Notes under the pieces: model-generated
Database searches by the model: none
Told to the model about the DNA's origin: nothing
What the model saw: the letters and a program-made list of their open reading frames with translations, nothing else
DNA from: JBOHCT01 sp050699055
GTDB taxonomy: Bacteria; Actinomycetota; Actinomycetes; Streptosporangiales; JBOHCT01
Direction of reading: 5' to 3'
Length of the DNA stretch: 24,271 bases
NCBI GenBank assembly: GCA_050699055.1
Contig: JBOHCT010000037.1
Coordinates: 1-24,271 of the forward strand
Shown: piece after piece, positions 1 through 8,404 of the stretch
Numbering within the stretch: the stretch's first letter is position 1
How the letters are laid out: each line of letters opens with the position of its first letter
Position numbers and translations under genes: made by a program

Positions 1-72
1 TGGCACCTCAACCAAGAACAACAACGCGTCCACTACGCCAGATACAAAGACCCCAGCGTCCTCGCCGCATGA
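1..72 (+). CDS. 3' end of an unidentified gene
   Basis: Reading frame 1 is open from the first base to a TGA at 70-72 and encodes 23 residues ending in ARYKDPSVLAA. The stretch is rich in Q, R and Y. I do not recognise the family. A transposase tail is one possibility, because the frame ends just before a truncated glycosidase remnant, but nothing here proves that. No start is visible inside the window. Confidence 0.3.
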   Translation, partial: WHLNQEQQRVHYARYKDPSVLAA

Positions 73-512
73 CCAATCGTCCGCTTCGACACCGAATCGG
101 GTGCCTCCAGAAGATCTGCACCCTTCGCCGTCGACCACCTTAAGGTGACGCCGACCATCGTGCAGGACACCAAGCCCGTCCGGGTGCGCTTCCTGATAAC
201 CAACACCGGCACCCGCGCGGGAACGCAGGTGGAGCAGGTTTACCTCACACTCCCGGCGGCTGCGGATGAGCCGTCGAAACGGCTGGTCGGGTGGAAGCGC
301 GTCTCGCTCCGGCCGGGCGAGTCGCGGAACGTCGAGGTCACGATCGACCCGACCTCGGGCGCGCACCCGCTCTCGTACTGGGGCAGCTCGGAGCACGGAT
401 GGACGACGCCCTCCGGATCATTCACAGTGTCCATCGGTTCATCTGTTAACTCACTCGACCAATCCACACGATCACCGTGCATCCGTCCGGCCCCGCGAAC
501 AATGACAAGTAG
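73..512 (+). pseudogene. GH3 beta-glucosidase C-terminal (Fn3-like) remnant, frameshifted
   Basis: The translation resembles only the fibronectin type III-like domain that closes GH3 beta-glucosidases: the motifs VRVRFLITNTGTRAG, EQVYL, RLVGWKRVSLRPGESR and FTVSIGSSV run in the expected order. The whole catalytic barrel and alpha/beta sandwich are missing, and an in-frame stop at 70-72 separates it from the preceding sequence. Near position 470 the frame shifts. After DQST the natural continuation ITVHPSGPANNDK, ending at TAG 510-512, is in another frame, consistent with loss of one base. The first in-frame GTG is at 145, but no ribosome site supports it. In an intact enzyme this domain packs against the catalytic domains; here it cannot be functional. 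It is followed at once by a terminator hairpin, suggesting that the true gene end is preserved. Confidence 0.75.
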
Positions 513-515
513 ATC

Positions 516-534
516 ACGCCGCTCGTTTCGGCGT
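516..534 (+). terminator. Hairpin terminator after the GH3 remnant
   Basis: A perfect 6-bp inverted repeat, ACGCCG (516-521) and CGGCGT (529-534), has a 7-nt loop and is followed by CATTTC. It begins four bases after the stop of the GH3 remnant and lies upstream of the MFS gene. The T tract is weak, so termination efficiency is uncertain. Confidence 0.5.
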
Positions 535-592
535 CATTTCAGGATGCGTATCGACCCGACCGGACCATCGAAAGCTGCGGAGGTGAGCACGA

Positions 593-1933
593 GTGACCGC
601 GATAGCACACAAGTTCGACGAGGTCCTCGAGCGGCGGCACTGGCGCTGGGCGACGCTGACCTCCCTCGCCGACTACATCGACGCGGGCTCCATCGTCGCC
701 GGCGGCGCGTCGCTGACGCTCTGGACGCAGAGCTACAGCATGGGCGCCACCACTGTGGGGCTGCTGGCGGCGTTCAGCTCCAACGCGATCTCGACGGGCA
801 TCGGCGCGCTGCTCGGCGGGCGGTTCGGTGACCTGCTCGGCAGGAAGCGCATCTACAGCTACGACCTGCTCGTCTACTGCTTCGGCATGCTGTGGATCAT
901 CTTCGCCCAGAACGTGCCGATGCTGTTCGTCGGCTACATCATCGCGGGCCTCGCGGTGGGCGCCGACGTGCCCACCTCGTGGTCGCTGATCTCAGAGCTG
1001 TCGCCGTCGAAGGCCCGCGGCAAGCTGATGGGGCTGACCAACATCTTCTGGTACATCGGCCCCATCGTCACCCTGGCCATCGCCCTCGGGGTGGCACCAC
1101 TCGGCCTGCTCGGCGCCCGTCTGCTGTTCGCCCACCTGTTCGTGGTCGGCATCGTCACCTGGTGGCTACGTCGCCGGATCATCGAGTCGCCACGGTGGAG
1201 CGTCGAGACCGGGCACGCCGAGCACGAGCGGCCCAAAGTCGCGGCGACCATGAACATGAGCCCGCTGCGCGGGCTGCTGCGCGGCCGTAACGCGCGCAAC
1301 CTCGCGTTCATGATGGTGATCTTCACCCTGTGGAACATCCCGGCGGGGACCTTCGGGTTCTTCCTGCCCACGATCATCTCCAGCGTCGGCAAGCAGGGCA
1401 CCGTCGTCAGCGACGGCATACAGGGCATCTGGTTCGTCTCCTCCATCCTGACCGTCGCCTTCATCTTCATGCCGCTCGGAGACCGGCTCAGCCGCAAGTG
1501 GCTGTACGGGATCAGCGCGGTCGGCCAGACGATTCCCTTCGTCCTGCTGGCGATCTTCCCCCTTCACGGCATGGCGATGCTGATCGGCCCGATCCTGCTC
1601 TACGGGCTCGCGCAGGGGGCCGGCCAATGGCCGCTGCTGCGCATCTGGTCCGTCGAACTGTTCCCCACCATGCTGCGCAACACCGCCCAGGGCGCGATCT
1701 TCTGCGTCATGCGGATCCTGCTCGGCGTCTGGAGCTTCGTCGTACCGCTGCTGCTCGCCGGCGCGGGCCTGCACGAACTGGCCTGGATCCTCGCCGCGAT
1801 GATGTTCGTGACCGTCGTCGTGGGTATCGCCTTCGGCCCGTCCAGCCAGGGCATGACGCTCGAGCAGATCCAGGAACGGTACGGCTCTGGTGCGGAAACG
1901 CCGCCGACCCCACGCGAGGCACCGGCGGGATAG
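593..1933 (+). CDS. MFS transporter, sugar-porter-like
   Basis: A 446-residue integral membrane protein, the usual length for a 12-helix major facilitator, probably importing an organic acid or sugar by proton symport. The loop 2-3 MFS signature is clear as GGRFGDLLGRKR (about residues 78-89). The ESPRW motif after helix 6 (about residues 201-205) is typical of the sugar/metabolite:H+ symporter branch. A hydrophilic loop divides the two six-helix halves. GTG 593 is chosen because GCGGAGG at 577-583 sits nine bases upstream; an upstream GTG at 583 is in another frame. Its neighbours are the GH3 remnant upstream and a convergent ABM gene 23 bp downstream, so it appears monocistronic. The nearby beta-glucosidase remnant hints at a sugar substrate, but this is weak. 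The substrate cannot be read from the sequence. Confidence 0.88.
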   Translation: MTAIAHKFDEVLERRHWRWATLTSLADYIDAGSIVAGGASLTLWTQSYSMGATTVGLLAAFSSNAISTGIGALLGGRFGDLLGRKRIYSYDLLVYCFGMLWIIFAQNVPMLFVGYIIAGLAVGADVPTSWSLISELSPSKARGKLMGLTNIFWYIGPIVTLAIALGVAPLGLLGARLLFAHLFVVGIVTWWLRRRIIESPRWSVETGHAEHERPKVAATMNMSPLRGLLRGRNARNLAFMMVIFTLWNIPAGTFGFFLPTIISSVGKQGTVVSDGIQGIWFVSSILTVAFIFMPLGDRLSRKWLYGISAVGQTIPFVLLAIFPLHGMAMLIGPILLYGLAQGAGQWPLLRIWSVELFPTMLRNTAQGAIFCVMRILLGVWSFVVPLLLAGAGLHELAWILAAMMFVTVVVGIAFGPSSQGMTLEQIQERYGSGAETPPTPREAPAG

Positions 1934-1956
1934 GCGCCGCCCGCACCAGCCCCACG

Positions 1957-2259
1957 TTACGGCGACAGCGCGGAGTAGTGCAGGGTCGTGGGCGCCTCCG
2001 CGATCAGTCCCTCGACGGCACCCCTTATGCGATCACCATGCTCGCTGAGGAACTGATCGAGATCCTCCCGGCGCTGCCACCGCGAGATTACCGCGAGCAC
2101 GCCGGGCTGCTCGGCGACCTCGCACACCTGAGCTGCGAAGCTCCCTCCAGCGTCGCTCGCCTGCCGCGCGATGGGCCGGACCGCCTCCGCGAGCTCATCA
2201 GTGCGGCCATCGGCGGGGACGAAGGTCGTGACGCGAACGACATGAGCGTGCTCCGGCAT
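1957..2259 (-). CDS. Antibiotic biosynthesis monooxygenase (ABM) domain protein
   Basis: A 100-residue protein with the dimeric alpha+beta barrel layout of the ABM/YgiN family: an N-terminal strand VVRVTTFVPADGRTDEL, a central GGSFAAQVCEV stretch, then VLAVISRWQRREDLDQFLSE and a final helix and strand. These small cytosolic proteins are often quinol monooxygenases or cofactor-free oxygenases of aromatic or polyketide substrates, and the substrate cannot be predicted here. ATG 2259 is preceded by a purine-rich site (GAGGGGAAAGG). It converges with the MFS gene and diverges from the IclR gene across about 320 bp, so IclR control is possible. Confidence 0.78.
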   Translation of the reverse strand: MPEHAHVVRVTTFVPADGRTDELAEAVRPIARQASDAGGSFAAQVCEVAEQPGVLAVISRWQRREDLDQFLSEHGDRIRGAVEGLIAEAPTTLHYSALSP

Positions 2260-2580
2260 TGCCTTTCCCCTCTCGAAAGTTGACCGGGAACCCGGGGCGG
2301 CCCCGTCAGGATGATCGTGGTCCCGTCAGTGTGAGAATTTGTCCGTTTTGCCGATATTCATTGGACCACTCTCGTGCTCACGGGACCAGACTTGGACTGA
2401 CCGACGTGGGTCGCTCCGTGTTCGCTCGCCTCATCTCGGAACGGCAACCGTTCGGGTGTCTGCGTGGACACAGCCGAGGGCATCGCGAATGATGGTGCTG
2501 GCCGTCGGGTCCGCGGGGGACGCGGCGAGCGCACCGCCGGCCGCCCAAGCAACCAGGCACACAGGCAGGAGAAGTCGGCC
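2260..2580. promoter_or_regulatory. Divergent regulatory region between the ABM and IclR genes
   Basis: These 321 bases hold no convincing gene. They include a perfect inverted repeat, GAACGG CAA CCGTTC, at 2439-2453. Near 2303-2330 a direct repeat of CCCGTCAG lies close to the ABM start. The region 2330-2370 is noticeably AT-richer than its surroundings and is a likely promoter site for the ABM gene. IclR-family proteins commonly bind palindromes in such divergent regions, so the 2439-2453 repeat is a candidate operator for autoregulation and ABM control. This is inferred, not shown. Confidence 0.4.
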
Positions 2581-3375
2581 GTGAGCAGCCGAGTCCCTAC
2601 CGACCCGGAGACCGGCCGATCGGTCCTGAGCCGGACTCTGTCGATCCTCGACGCGTTCGAGTACCGCGACCGCGACGTCGCACTGACCACGCTGGCGCAC
2701 CGTACTGGACTGCCCAAGGCGACGGTCTTCCGGATAGTCAATGAACTGGTTCGTTGGGGCGCGCTGGAACGCGTCGAGCACGGCTATCAGCTCGGTGTCC
2801 GGTTGTTCATGCTGGGCGAGAAGGTGCCGAGGCAGGGCAGCCTGCGCGACATCGCGCTTCCCTACCTGGAGGATCTGTACGAGGCCACGCACGAGAACGT
2901 CAACCTCGCCGTCCTGCACGGAACCGACGTTCTCTTCCTGGCCCGGGTGACCGGTCACCGTTCGTCCGACGTCCTGCTGCGCGTGGGTGACACGCTGCCC
3001 GCACACAGCACGTCCACCGGGAAGGCGCTGCTCGCCTACGCGCCGCGCCACGCGGTGCGGCGGGTGATCGACGCCGGGCTGCCGCGCCTGGCACCCAATA
3101 CCGTCGTCATGCCCGGCATGCTCCAGCGACAGCTACGCACTGTCGCCTCGCGCGGATACGCGGTGAACATCGAGGAGACACACCGCGGAATCGTGTCGGT
3201 CGCGGCCCCGATCTTCGGCACCGACCGGGCCGCGATAGCCGCGGTCTCGATCACCGGCGTGGCGGGGCGGGTCAACGTGCACCGCCTCGCGCCCGCCGTA
3301 CGCACCGCGACGTTGGCTCTGTCCCGGGTCATCGCCACCGAGGACGCCCGCATGCGGGCGGACCGTCAGCGCTGA
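2581..3375 (+). CDS. IclR-family transcriptional regulator
   Basis: A 264-residue regulator with the normal two-domain IclR structure. An N-terminal winged helix-turn-helix lies at about residues 12-75, with TLAHRTGLPKATVFRIVNEL as the helix-turn-helix core. A C-terminal effector-binding domain follows, with the family hallmarks LPAHSTSTGKALLAY and IEETHRGIVSVAAPIF. GTG 2581 is chosen over an upstream ATG at 2464 because AGGAG lies at a proper distance (about 2566-2570) and IclR similarity starts after it. The effector is probably a small aromatic or organic acid, as for most of the family. The gene diverges from the ABM gene. Its last ten bases overlap the end of a TPP-enzyme remnant on the other strand, so the downstream neighbour has been rearranged. 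Confidence 0.9.
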   Translation: MSSRVPTDPETGRSVLSRTLSILDAFEYRDRDVALTTLAHRTGLPKATVFRIVNELVRWGALERVEHGYQLGVRLFMLGEKVPRQGSLRDIALPYLEDLYEATHENVNLAVLHGTDVLFLARVTGHRSSDVLLRVGDTLPAHSTSTGKALLAYAPRHAVRRVIDAGLPRLAPNTVVMPGMLQRQLRTVASRGYAVNIEETHRGIVSVAAPIFGTDRAAIAAVSITGVAGRVNVHRLAPAVRTATLALSRVIATEDARMRADRQR

Positions 3376-3596
3376 TCCTCGAAGGGCGTCGTCGGAACCT
3401 CGACCAGCGGTGGCCCGCCCACCTCATCACGGTCCTTCAGCAGGCGCGCGAGGTGGTCGGCGCTGTCGGCCTTTACCCCGGGCACCCCGAGGGAAGCCGA
3501 CAGCTCCGGCCAGGAGACCGCGGGCGACGTGAGGTCCATGCCGACGAAGCCGTCGGTACCCCGCCGTCGCGCATCCGGGTCAACGTCGGAGGCGGT
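3366..3596 (-). pseudogene. TPP-dependent enzyme, C-terminal remnant
   Basis: The minus strand between the TerC stop and the IclR end is open for 76 codons with no start. It encodes a segment with FVGMDLTSPAVSWPELSASL, GVPGVKADSADHLARLL and GGPPLVEVPTTPF. This matches the last part of the TPP-binding domain of thiamine-diphosphate enzymes such as benzoylformate decarboxylase and acetolactate-synthase-like proteins, where the pattern is xMDLxxPxxDF...LAxxxGV...L..AL...GPxLIEV. The rest of the roughly 530-residue protein is absent. Because it is in the same frame as TerC, a run through the TerC stop would translate it, but that is probably chance. The conserved TPP and Mg sites lie upstream and are lost, so no activity is expected. 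Confidence 0.6.
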
Positions 3597-4220
3597 TCAG
3601 TGGGTCAGGGAGGCGTCGTGCTCGGCGTGGGCCTGCCTGAGCAGCGCCATGAGCTCCTCTTCCGACCTGATCCTTGCCCGGTACTTCTCCGGAAGCTTCT
3701 TGATCTGTTCTTCCTCGGCGAGCAGCTTGTCGAAGATCTTCTTTCGCGCCGCGGAATCGGTCTCGTCGTTCACGTTGATGTACGCGGCGGCGTGGCGCCT
3801 GGCACCGGAGACGGCGGTCTGGGCCCTGCCCTTGGCGCTGGACAGGGAGGCGAGGACGGTGGCGATCAGCACACCGACGATCACACCGAGAGACAGGCCG
3901 GTGCCGATCTCGATGACGCTCACCGGTTGGCCGTTGTTGATGAACGGCACGTTGTTCTCGTGCATCGCGTGCAGGATGAGCTTGACGCCGATGAAGGCCA
4001 GGATGGCTGCCAGGCCGTAGGTCAGGTAGATCAGGCGGCCGAGCAGCTCGTCGATGAGGAAGTACAGCTGCCGCAAGCCCAACAGGGAGAACGCGGTGGC
4101 GGTGAACACGATATTCTGGGTGAGCCCGAAGATGGCCGGGATCGAGTCGAGGGCGAAGAGGATGTCGGTTCCGCCGATGGCGCCCATCGCCAGCAGCATC
4201 GGGGTCATGACCCGCCCGTT
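3597..4220 (-). pseudogene. TerC-family membrane protein, C-terminal half only
   Basis: The recognisable part begins near PNGRVMTPMLLAMG and runs through TDILFALDSIPAIFGLTQ, LLGLRQLYFLID and YGLAAILAFIGVKLILHA to a hydrophilic C-terminus. This corresponds to the second half of TerC proteins (about 330 residues), integral membrane proteins linked to tellurium resistance and metal loading of secreted proteins. The first set of transmembrane helices, with its own acidic pair, is missing. The sequence further upstream in frame is only the antisense shadow of the ABC ATPase gene. An internal ATG at 4208 could start about 203 residues, but no good ribosome site precedes it. I infer a 5' deletion adjoining the ABC operon end. 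The tail seems natural, ending in SLTH. Confidence 0.75.
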
Positions 4221-4315
4221 CGGCGCGTCAGCTCGTTGCGGTGACCACGAAGTCTTGGCGGAGCGGATGCCCGGCGCGCGGTAGCACTCGCGCGGCTGCG
4301 GGACCGTAGAAGGCC

Positions 4316-5872
4316 TCACGAGTGCGTGACGAACCCCGCGTTCATCGCCGTACTCAACGCCCGCTCGTCCAGCCGCTCCCCCGCCAACTCGTCCACCACC
4401 CGACCACGCTGCAGCACCACGACGCGGTCGCACAGCTCGACGAGCTCGGCGAGGTCGGTCGAGGCCACCACGACGATCTTGCCCTGGGCGGCCAACTTGC
4501 CGATGACGGCGTGCATCTCGGCCCGTGCGCCGATGTCGACACCCCGCGTCGGATCGTCGAGCACCATGACCGATGGATCTGTATCCATCCACTTCGCGAA
4601 CACGATCTTCTGCTGATTGCCGCCGGACAGCTGCCCGACCACGGTGTCGGCGTCGCCGCGAACCCGCAGGCGGTCCAGCAGGGCCGCGGCCCGCGTGTGG
4701 AACACGCGCCGCCGCTGCCAGGCGCTGCCGCGGCCCAGGCCCAGCCAACTGACAGAGCTGATGTTCTCCCACACTCTCCTGTCGAGCATCAGGCCGAGCC
4801 TCTTGCGGTCGCTCGGTACGAGGCCCACGCCGCTGGCATAGGCGTGCCGCAGCGAACGCGGCTTCACCCCGCCCGGCAGGAGTACCTCACCCCGCGACGG
4901 GCGGACACGGCCGCAGACGGCCTCGAGCACCGCGAGATGCCCGGCGCCCTGCAGTCCCGCGACCCCGACGACCTCTCCAGGCGCCGTCTCCATCGAGAAC
5001 TCGTCGAGCACGCCCGGCACGCTCACCTCACGGAGAACGAGGCCTCTGGTGGATCGATCGACGCTCCCGGTGGGGATGCGCGCGTTCCTGGCGTCGTCGG
5101 CGGGCGCCGCGCCACCGATCATCGCCTCCACGAGACGGGTGAGGCTGACCCACGACGCCTCGACACCCGGCAACGCGATGCGCCCGTCGCGCATGACGCT
5201 GATGCGCGACGCCATGCGGATGACCTCTTCCAGGAAGTGTGAGATGTACAGGATCGCGAGACCGCGGTCCGCCAACGACGCCAGCACCCGCGCGAGTCGG
5301 TCGACGGCCTCCTTCGACTGGGCCGACGTCGGCTCGTCGAGGATCAGCACGCGCGGCTGTTGCAGCATCGCCCGGCAGATCTCCAGGAGTTGCTGGTCGG
5401 CAAGCGGCAGGTCGCCGGCACGCGCTCGCATGTCGACGTCGAGCCCGAGCTGTGCGAGCACCGGGCGGGCACGTTCGTCGATGGCGCGTCCGTTGATCAG
5501 CCCGAGACGGCGCGGCGGTCGGTTGGGGAAGAGATTCTCGCGAACCGACAGGTCGGGAAACAGGCTCAGCTCCTGCGCGACGAACGCGATCCCGGCGGCG
5601 GAGGCTTCACGCGAGCTCGCGAAGGACACGGTGGCGCCGTCGACGCTCACTTCCCCATCGTCCGGCGCCACCACGCCGCAGAGGATCTTGACCAGGGTGG
5701 ACTTACCCGCGCCGTTCTCACCCACCAGGCCGTGGACCTCGCCGGCACGCAGGGCGACGCTGGCGTCCTGCAACGCGGTCACACCGCCGTACCGTTTGGC
5801 CAGGTCCCGCGCGAGCAACACGGAGCCGCGCGCGGCATCCCCGGCGGCCGGGTCGGCCATCGGCCCCGTCAT
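4316..5872 (-). CDS. Sugar ABC transporter ATP-binding protein (RbsA/MglA-like)
   Basis: A CUT2-type double ATPase of about 518 residues that powers sugar uptake on the cytoplasmic face. The first nucleotide-binding domain has Walker A GENGAGKST, a divergent signature LPLADQQLLEI and Walker B LILDEPTSA. The second has the degenerate Walker A GLQGAGHLAV usual in this family, signature LSGGNQQKIVFAKW and Walker B VMVLDDPTRGVDIGAR. Length and order match RbsA, XylG and MglA. ATG 5872 is preferred, with GAAGG ten bases upstream; a TTG at 5878 is too close to that site. It is the last gene of the permease-binding protein-ATPase operon, starting 25 bp after the binding protein. The substrate is unknown; a pentose or a related sugar or polyol is likely by family. 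Confidence 0.92.
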   Translation of the reverse strand: MTGPMADPAAGDAARGSVLLARDLAKRYGGVTALQDASVALRAGEVHGLVGENGAGKSTLVKILCGVVAPDDGEVSVDGATVSFASSREASAAGIAFVAQELSLFPDLSVRENLFPNRPPRRLGLINGRAIDERARPVLAQLGLDVDMRARAGDLPLADQQLLEICRAMLQQPRVLILDEPTSAQSKEAVDRLARVLASLADRGLAILYISHFLEEVIRMASRISVMRDGRIALPGVEASWVSLTRLVEAMIGGAAPADDARNARIPTGSVDRSTRGLVLREVSVPGVLDEFSMETAPGEVVGVAGLQGAGHLAVLEAVCGRVRPSRGEVLLPGGVKPRSLRHAYASGVGLVPSDRKRLGLMLDRRVWENISSVSWLGLGRGSAWQRRRVFHTRAAALLDRLRVRGDADTVVGQLSGGNQQKIVFAKWMDTDPSVMVLDDPTRGVDIGARAEMHAVIGKLAAQGKIVVVASTDLAELVELCDRVVVLQRGRVVDELAGERLDERALSTAMNAGFVTHS

Positions 5873-5897
5873 GGTCAACGGGCCTTCGACAGCATCG

Positions 5898-6986
5898 TCA
5901 ACGTGCCTCCGACAGGGGTTTCATGTGCCCCTTCACGTTGCTGAGCAGCTTCTTGATCTGGGGCTTGTAGAAGTCGTACTCGTTTTTCTGTGACTTCTCG
6001 CGCTTGATGATCTCGTCCACGTTGCTCGTGTCGACGACGAGCCCGGGGGTCTTGAACCATCCCGACGGGAGGGGGGTGCCCCGGTTCGACTCGATGAGCA
6101 GCTTCATGGCGATGTAGCCCTTGAGGAAGTGCTCGGGGTCGATGGTGCAGAAGTCCAGGCCCGCCTTGACGTCCTCGAGCGTCTTCGCGTCGACGTCGGT
6201 GCCGGCGACCAGGTAGTCGCCGCGCTCCTTCTTCTTGATCTTCGCGAGGTCGTAGCTGTCGGCGTCGCCGACGCCCAGGAAGGCGAGGGCGTCCGGGTGG
6301 GCGTGTACCTGCGACAGCCAGGCCCCGTAGTTCTGCGCCGGGTCGCTGTAGGTCTGGAAAGGACCGATGACCTTGACGTGGGGTGCCTCCTTCTTGAAGG
6401 TGTCCTTGATGCCCTCGGCTCGGCTGTCGAGGACGGGAGCGCCGGGGTTGGGCTCGCCGACGACGACAGTGCCCTTCGGGTTGTCGGGCATCCGCTTGAG
6501 CGCCTGCTTGGCGAGCGTCGCGCCCAGCTCGTAGTTGTCGTTGCCGACGTAGAAGTCGACCTTGCTCCCGTGTGTCGGAGCGGTGTCCAGCGCGACGACC
6601 TTGATGCCCTGGTCGACCGCGTTGGCGGCCGGGCGGGTGAAGATCGGGGGGTCGAGGTTCTCCAGGACGATGCCGTCCGTCGCGGTCTCGGTGAGCGTCT
6701 CGAACAGTCGCTCCTCGGCCGGACCGTCGGTGTTGGGGGGCCCGACGACCTTGAGCTCGACGTTGTCGGAGTGAGCCACCGCCTGCTTCGCGCCGTCGAT
6801 CATCTCGGTCGCGAAGTTGAGGCTGATGTTGGCGACCGACATGCCCAGGTGGATTGTCTTGCCCGAGCTCGAGCCCCCGTTCGATCCGCCGCCCGAACCG
6901 TTCGAGGAGGAACCCGACGCACACGCCGCGGCGAGGGCGAGTACCGCCCCCGCGCTGGCGATGCGCAGTGGAACCGATCGTCTCAT
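5898..6986 (-). CDS. Sugar ABC transporter substrate-binding lipoprotein (RbsB-like)
   Basis: A 362-residue secreted binding protein. The N-terminus MRRSVPLRIASAG followed by AVLALAAAC is a lipoprotein signal with Cys22 as the likely lipid anchor, followed by a Ser/Gly/Asn-rich linker (residues 23-42) tethering it outside the membrane. The mature part has the periplasmic-binding-protein type 1 fold, with an N-terminal strand IHLGMSVANISLNFATEM, the DGIVLENLDPPIF segment and hinge-region VVALDTAPT, as in RbsB/XylF relatives. It delivers the sugar to the permease encoded immediately upstream. Its ATG follows the permease stop by one base (TGA-C-ATG), with GGGAG just upstream, implying translational coupling. 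The lysine-rich C-terminal tail is slightly unusual. Confidence 0.92.
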   Translation of the reverse strand: MRRSVPLRIASAGAVLALAAACASGSSSNGSGGGSNGGSSSGKTIHLGMSVANISLNFATEMIDGAKQAVAHSDNVELKVVGPPNTDGPAEERLFETLTETATDGIVLENLDPPIFTRPAANAVDQGIKVVALDTAPTHGSKVDFYVGNDNYELGATLAKQALKRMPDNPKGTVVVGEPNPGAPVLDSRAEGIKDTFKKEAPHVKVIGPFQTYSDPAQNYGAWLSQVHAHPDALAFLGVGDADSYDLAKIKKKERGDYLVAGTDVDAKTLEDVKAGLDFCTIDPEHFLKGYIAMKLLIESNRGTPLPSGWFKTPGLVVDTSNVDEIIKREKSQKNEYDFYKPQIKKLLSNVKGHMKPLSEAR

Positions 6987-6987
6987 G

Positions 6988-8088
6988 TCAACTCCCTGCC
7001 GGTGGTGATGGTGGTGACGCTGGTCGACCCCCGAGCGAGAGACGACGCGGCAGGAAGCCGCGCCCGCGGGTACGGCGCAGCTGCGCGTCCAGCGCGACGG
7101 CCAGGAGGATGACGGCGCCGGTCGCGAGGGTCGTCCAGTTGATGGGGACGCGGAAGAACACCAGGCCGCTCGCGACCACGCTCAGGATCAGTGAGCCCAT
7201 GACCGCGCCCGGCACGGATCCCTTGCCGCCCATCAGCGGGGTCCCGCCGATGATGCAGGCGGCGATCGCGTCCAGCTCGTACCCCTGGCCGACGGTCGGG
7301 TCGCCGGTGATGAAGAACGCGAGCCCCGCGATGGCGGCCACGCCCGACATGAGGCCGCTCATGCCGAGCGCCTGCACGCGAATCCGACCGACGGGCAGGC
7401 CGCTGAACACGGCGGCGTCGGGGTTGGAGCCGACACCGCGGACCTGAGCGCCGAACCGCGTCAGCGTGCACACGACCGTGAGCACGACGGCCGCGAACAG
7501 CAGGATCCAGACCGATGTCGGGACGCCCCCCAGGTCGCCGCCGATAACGGTGAAGAACGAGTCCCCGGCGGGCAGGCCCGCGATCTGTTTACCGTGGGCC
7601 AACCCCAACGCCGCCCCGCGAAACAACAGTCCCGACGCCAAGGTGACGATGAACGACGGTGCCCGGATGACCGTGGTGACAAGACCGTTGAGCGCACCGA
7701 GGATCGCGCACAAAGCCAGCACGACCAGCACCGCCAGCCAGGGGTCCATGCCGTTCTTGATCAGGACCGCGCCGGCCACGATGCCGAGCGCGAAGTTGCC
7801 CCCGACCGAGAGGTCGACCTCGCGCATGGCGAGCGCGAACACCATTCCGCAGGCCATCAACCCGACGTAGGCGGAGTTCTGCGCCGTCGAGAGCAGGTTG
7901 CCGGCGGTCAGGAACCTGGGATGCAGCCCTCCGATGACGAGTACGAGGACACCGAGCACGACGACGACACCCAACTCGTCGCGGAACAGCATGCGACGCC
8001 AGGTCGATCGCCGCCTGACCGGCGCCTTCGTCCTGTCGACGCCCCGGTCCCGCCGGCTGGCGTCGTCGACCTGCAGTGGACGCTGCAT
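6988..8088 (-). CDS. Sugar ABC transporter permease (RbsC-like)
   Basis: A 366-residue inner-membrane permease of the BPD_transp_2 (RbsC/XylH) family with eight to ten hydrophobic segments. Family hallmarks are NLLSTAQNSAYVGLMACGM, REVDLSVGG near the second helix, PSFIVTLASGLLFRG, and the coupling-region GGTPLMGGKGSVPGAVMG that contacts the ATPase. ATG 8088 is preferred because GGGAGG lies 11 bases before it and the family start falls soon after; a GTG at 8145 would add 19 residues of poor quality. As the first gene of the operon, with a single permease and a double ATPase, it completes a full CUT2 transporter acting as a homodimer. Regulation probably acts at palindromes at 8165-8195. Confidence 0.9.
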   Translation of the reverse strand: MQRPLQVDDASRRDRGVDRTKAPVRRRSTWRRMLFRDELGVVVVLGVLVLVIGGLHPRFLTAGNLLSTAQNSAYVGLMACGMVFALAMREVDLSVGGNFALGIVAGAVLIKNGMDPWLAVLVVLALCAILGALNGLVTTVIRAPSFIVTLASGLLFRGAALGLAHGKQIAGLPAGDSFFTVIGGDLGGVPTSVWILLFAAVVLTVVCTLTRFGAQVRGVGSNPDAAVFSGLPVGRIRVQALGMSGLMSGVAAIAGLAFFITGDPTVGQGYELDAIAACIIGGTPLMGGKGSVPGAVMGSLILSVVASGLVFFRVPINWTTLATGAVILLAVALDAQLRRTRGRGFLPRRLSLGGRPASPPSPPAGS

Positions 8089-8164
8089 GGGTGGGTTGGC
8101 CTCCCAAGACTGCGCTTCTGGGAGCAGACACTCGGGCCAACTCACGGTCAGCGTCCACCTTCGC

Positions 8165-8195
8165 GTTCCAGTACATGGAACAGGAGTGACGTCAC
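8165..8195. promoter_or_regulatory. Candidate operators upstream of the sugar ABC operon
   Basis: Two perfect palindromes lie 77-107 bp upstream of the permease ATG: GTTCCA-gtaca-TGGAAC at 8165-8181 and GTGACGTCAC at 8186-8195. The second covers the stop codon of the SDR remnant. Such spacing and symmetry are typical of dimeric repressor sites (IclR, LacI or GntR type). The binding protein is unknown. The IclR gene at 2581 is a possible but unproven partner. Confidence 0.4.
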
Positions 8196-8404
8196 CTACC
8201 TGTCGATGGCGGGCGCTCGAAGGCGAGGGTGGGTAGGTCCACGACCGAGGCGCCGCCGTCGGCCATCACGATCGTCCCGGTGACGATCGACGCCGCGTCG
8301 GAGGCCAAGAACGCGCACACCGCGGCGACCTCCTCCGGCGTCCCTGGACGCCGGAGCGGCACCTCGGAGGTGTACCCACCCGACTTCTGCAAGATCGTCA
8401 AAAG
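8192..8404 (-). pseudogene. Short-chain dehydrogenase, C-terminal remnant
   Basis: Only the last quarter of an SDR is present. VPLRRPGTPEEVAAVCAFLA, SDAASIVTGT and IVMADGGASVVDLP match the standard SDR ending, in which the loop after the active site is followed by the G(T/S)xxxVDGG dimer strand. The Rossmann nucleotide site and the Ser-Tyr-Lys triad are missing, and the upstream part of the frame runs into the promoter of the divergent lipoprotein. An ATG at 8434 is in frame, but a protein made from it would lack every catalytic residue. It points the same way as the ABC operon, so an original SDR-ABC transcription unit was probably truncated by a deletion near 8405-8430. Confidence 0.7.

Noticed and set aside
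4228..4320. Minus-strand open stretch of about 30 codons between the TerC remnant and the ATPase stop
   Set aside because: It has no recognisable domain and no start; mentioned only as a possible remnant.
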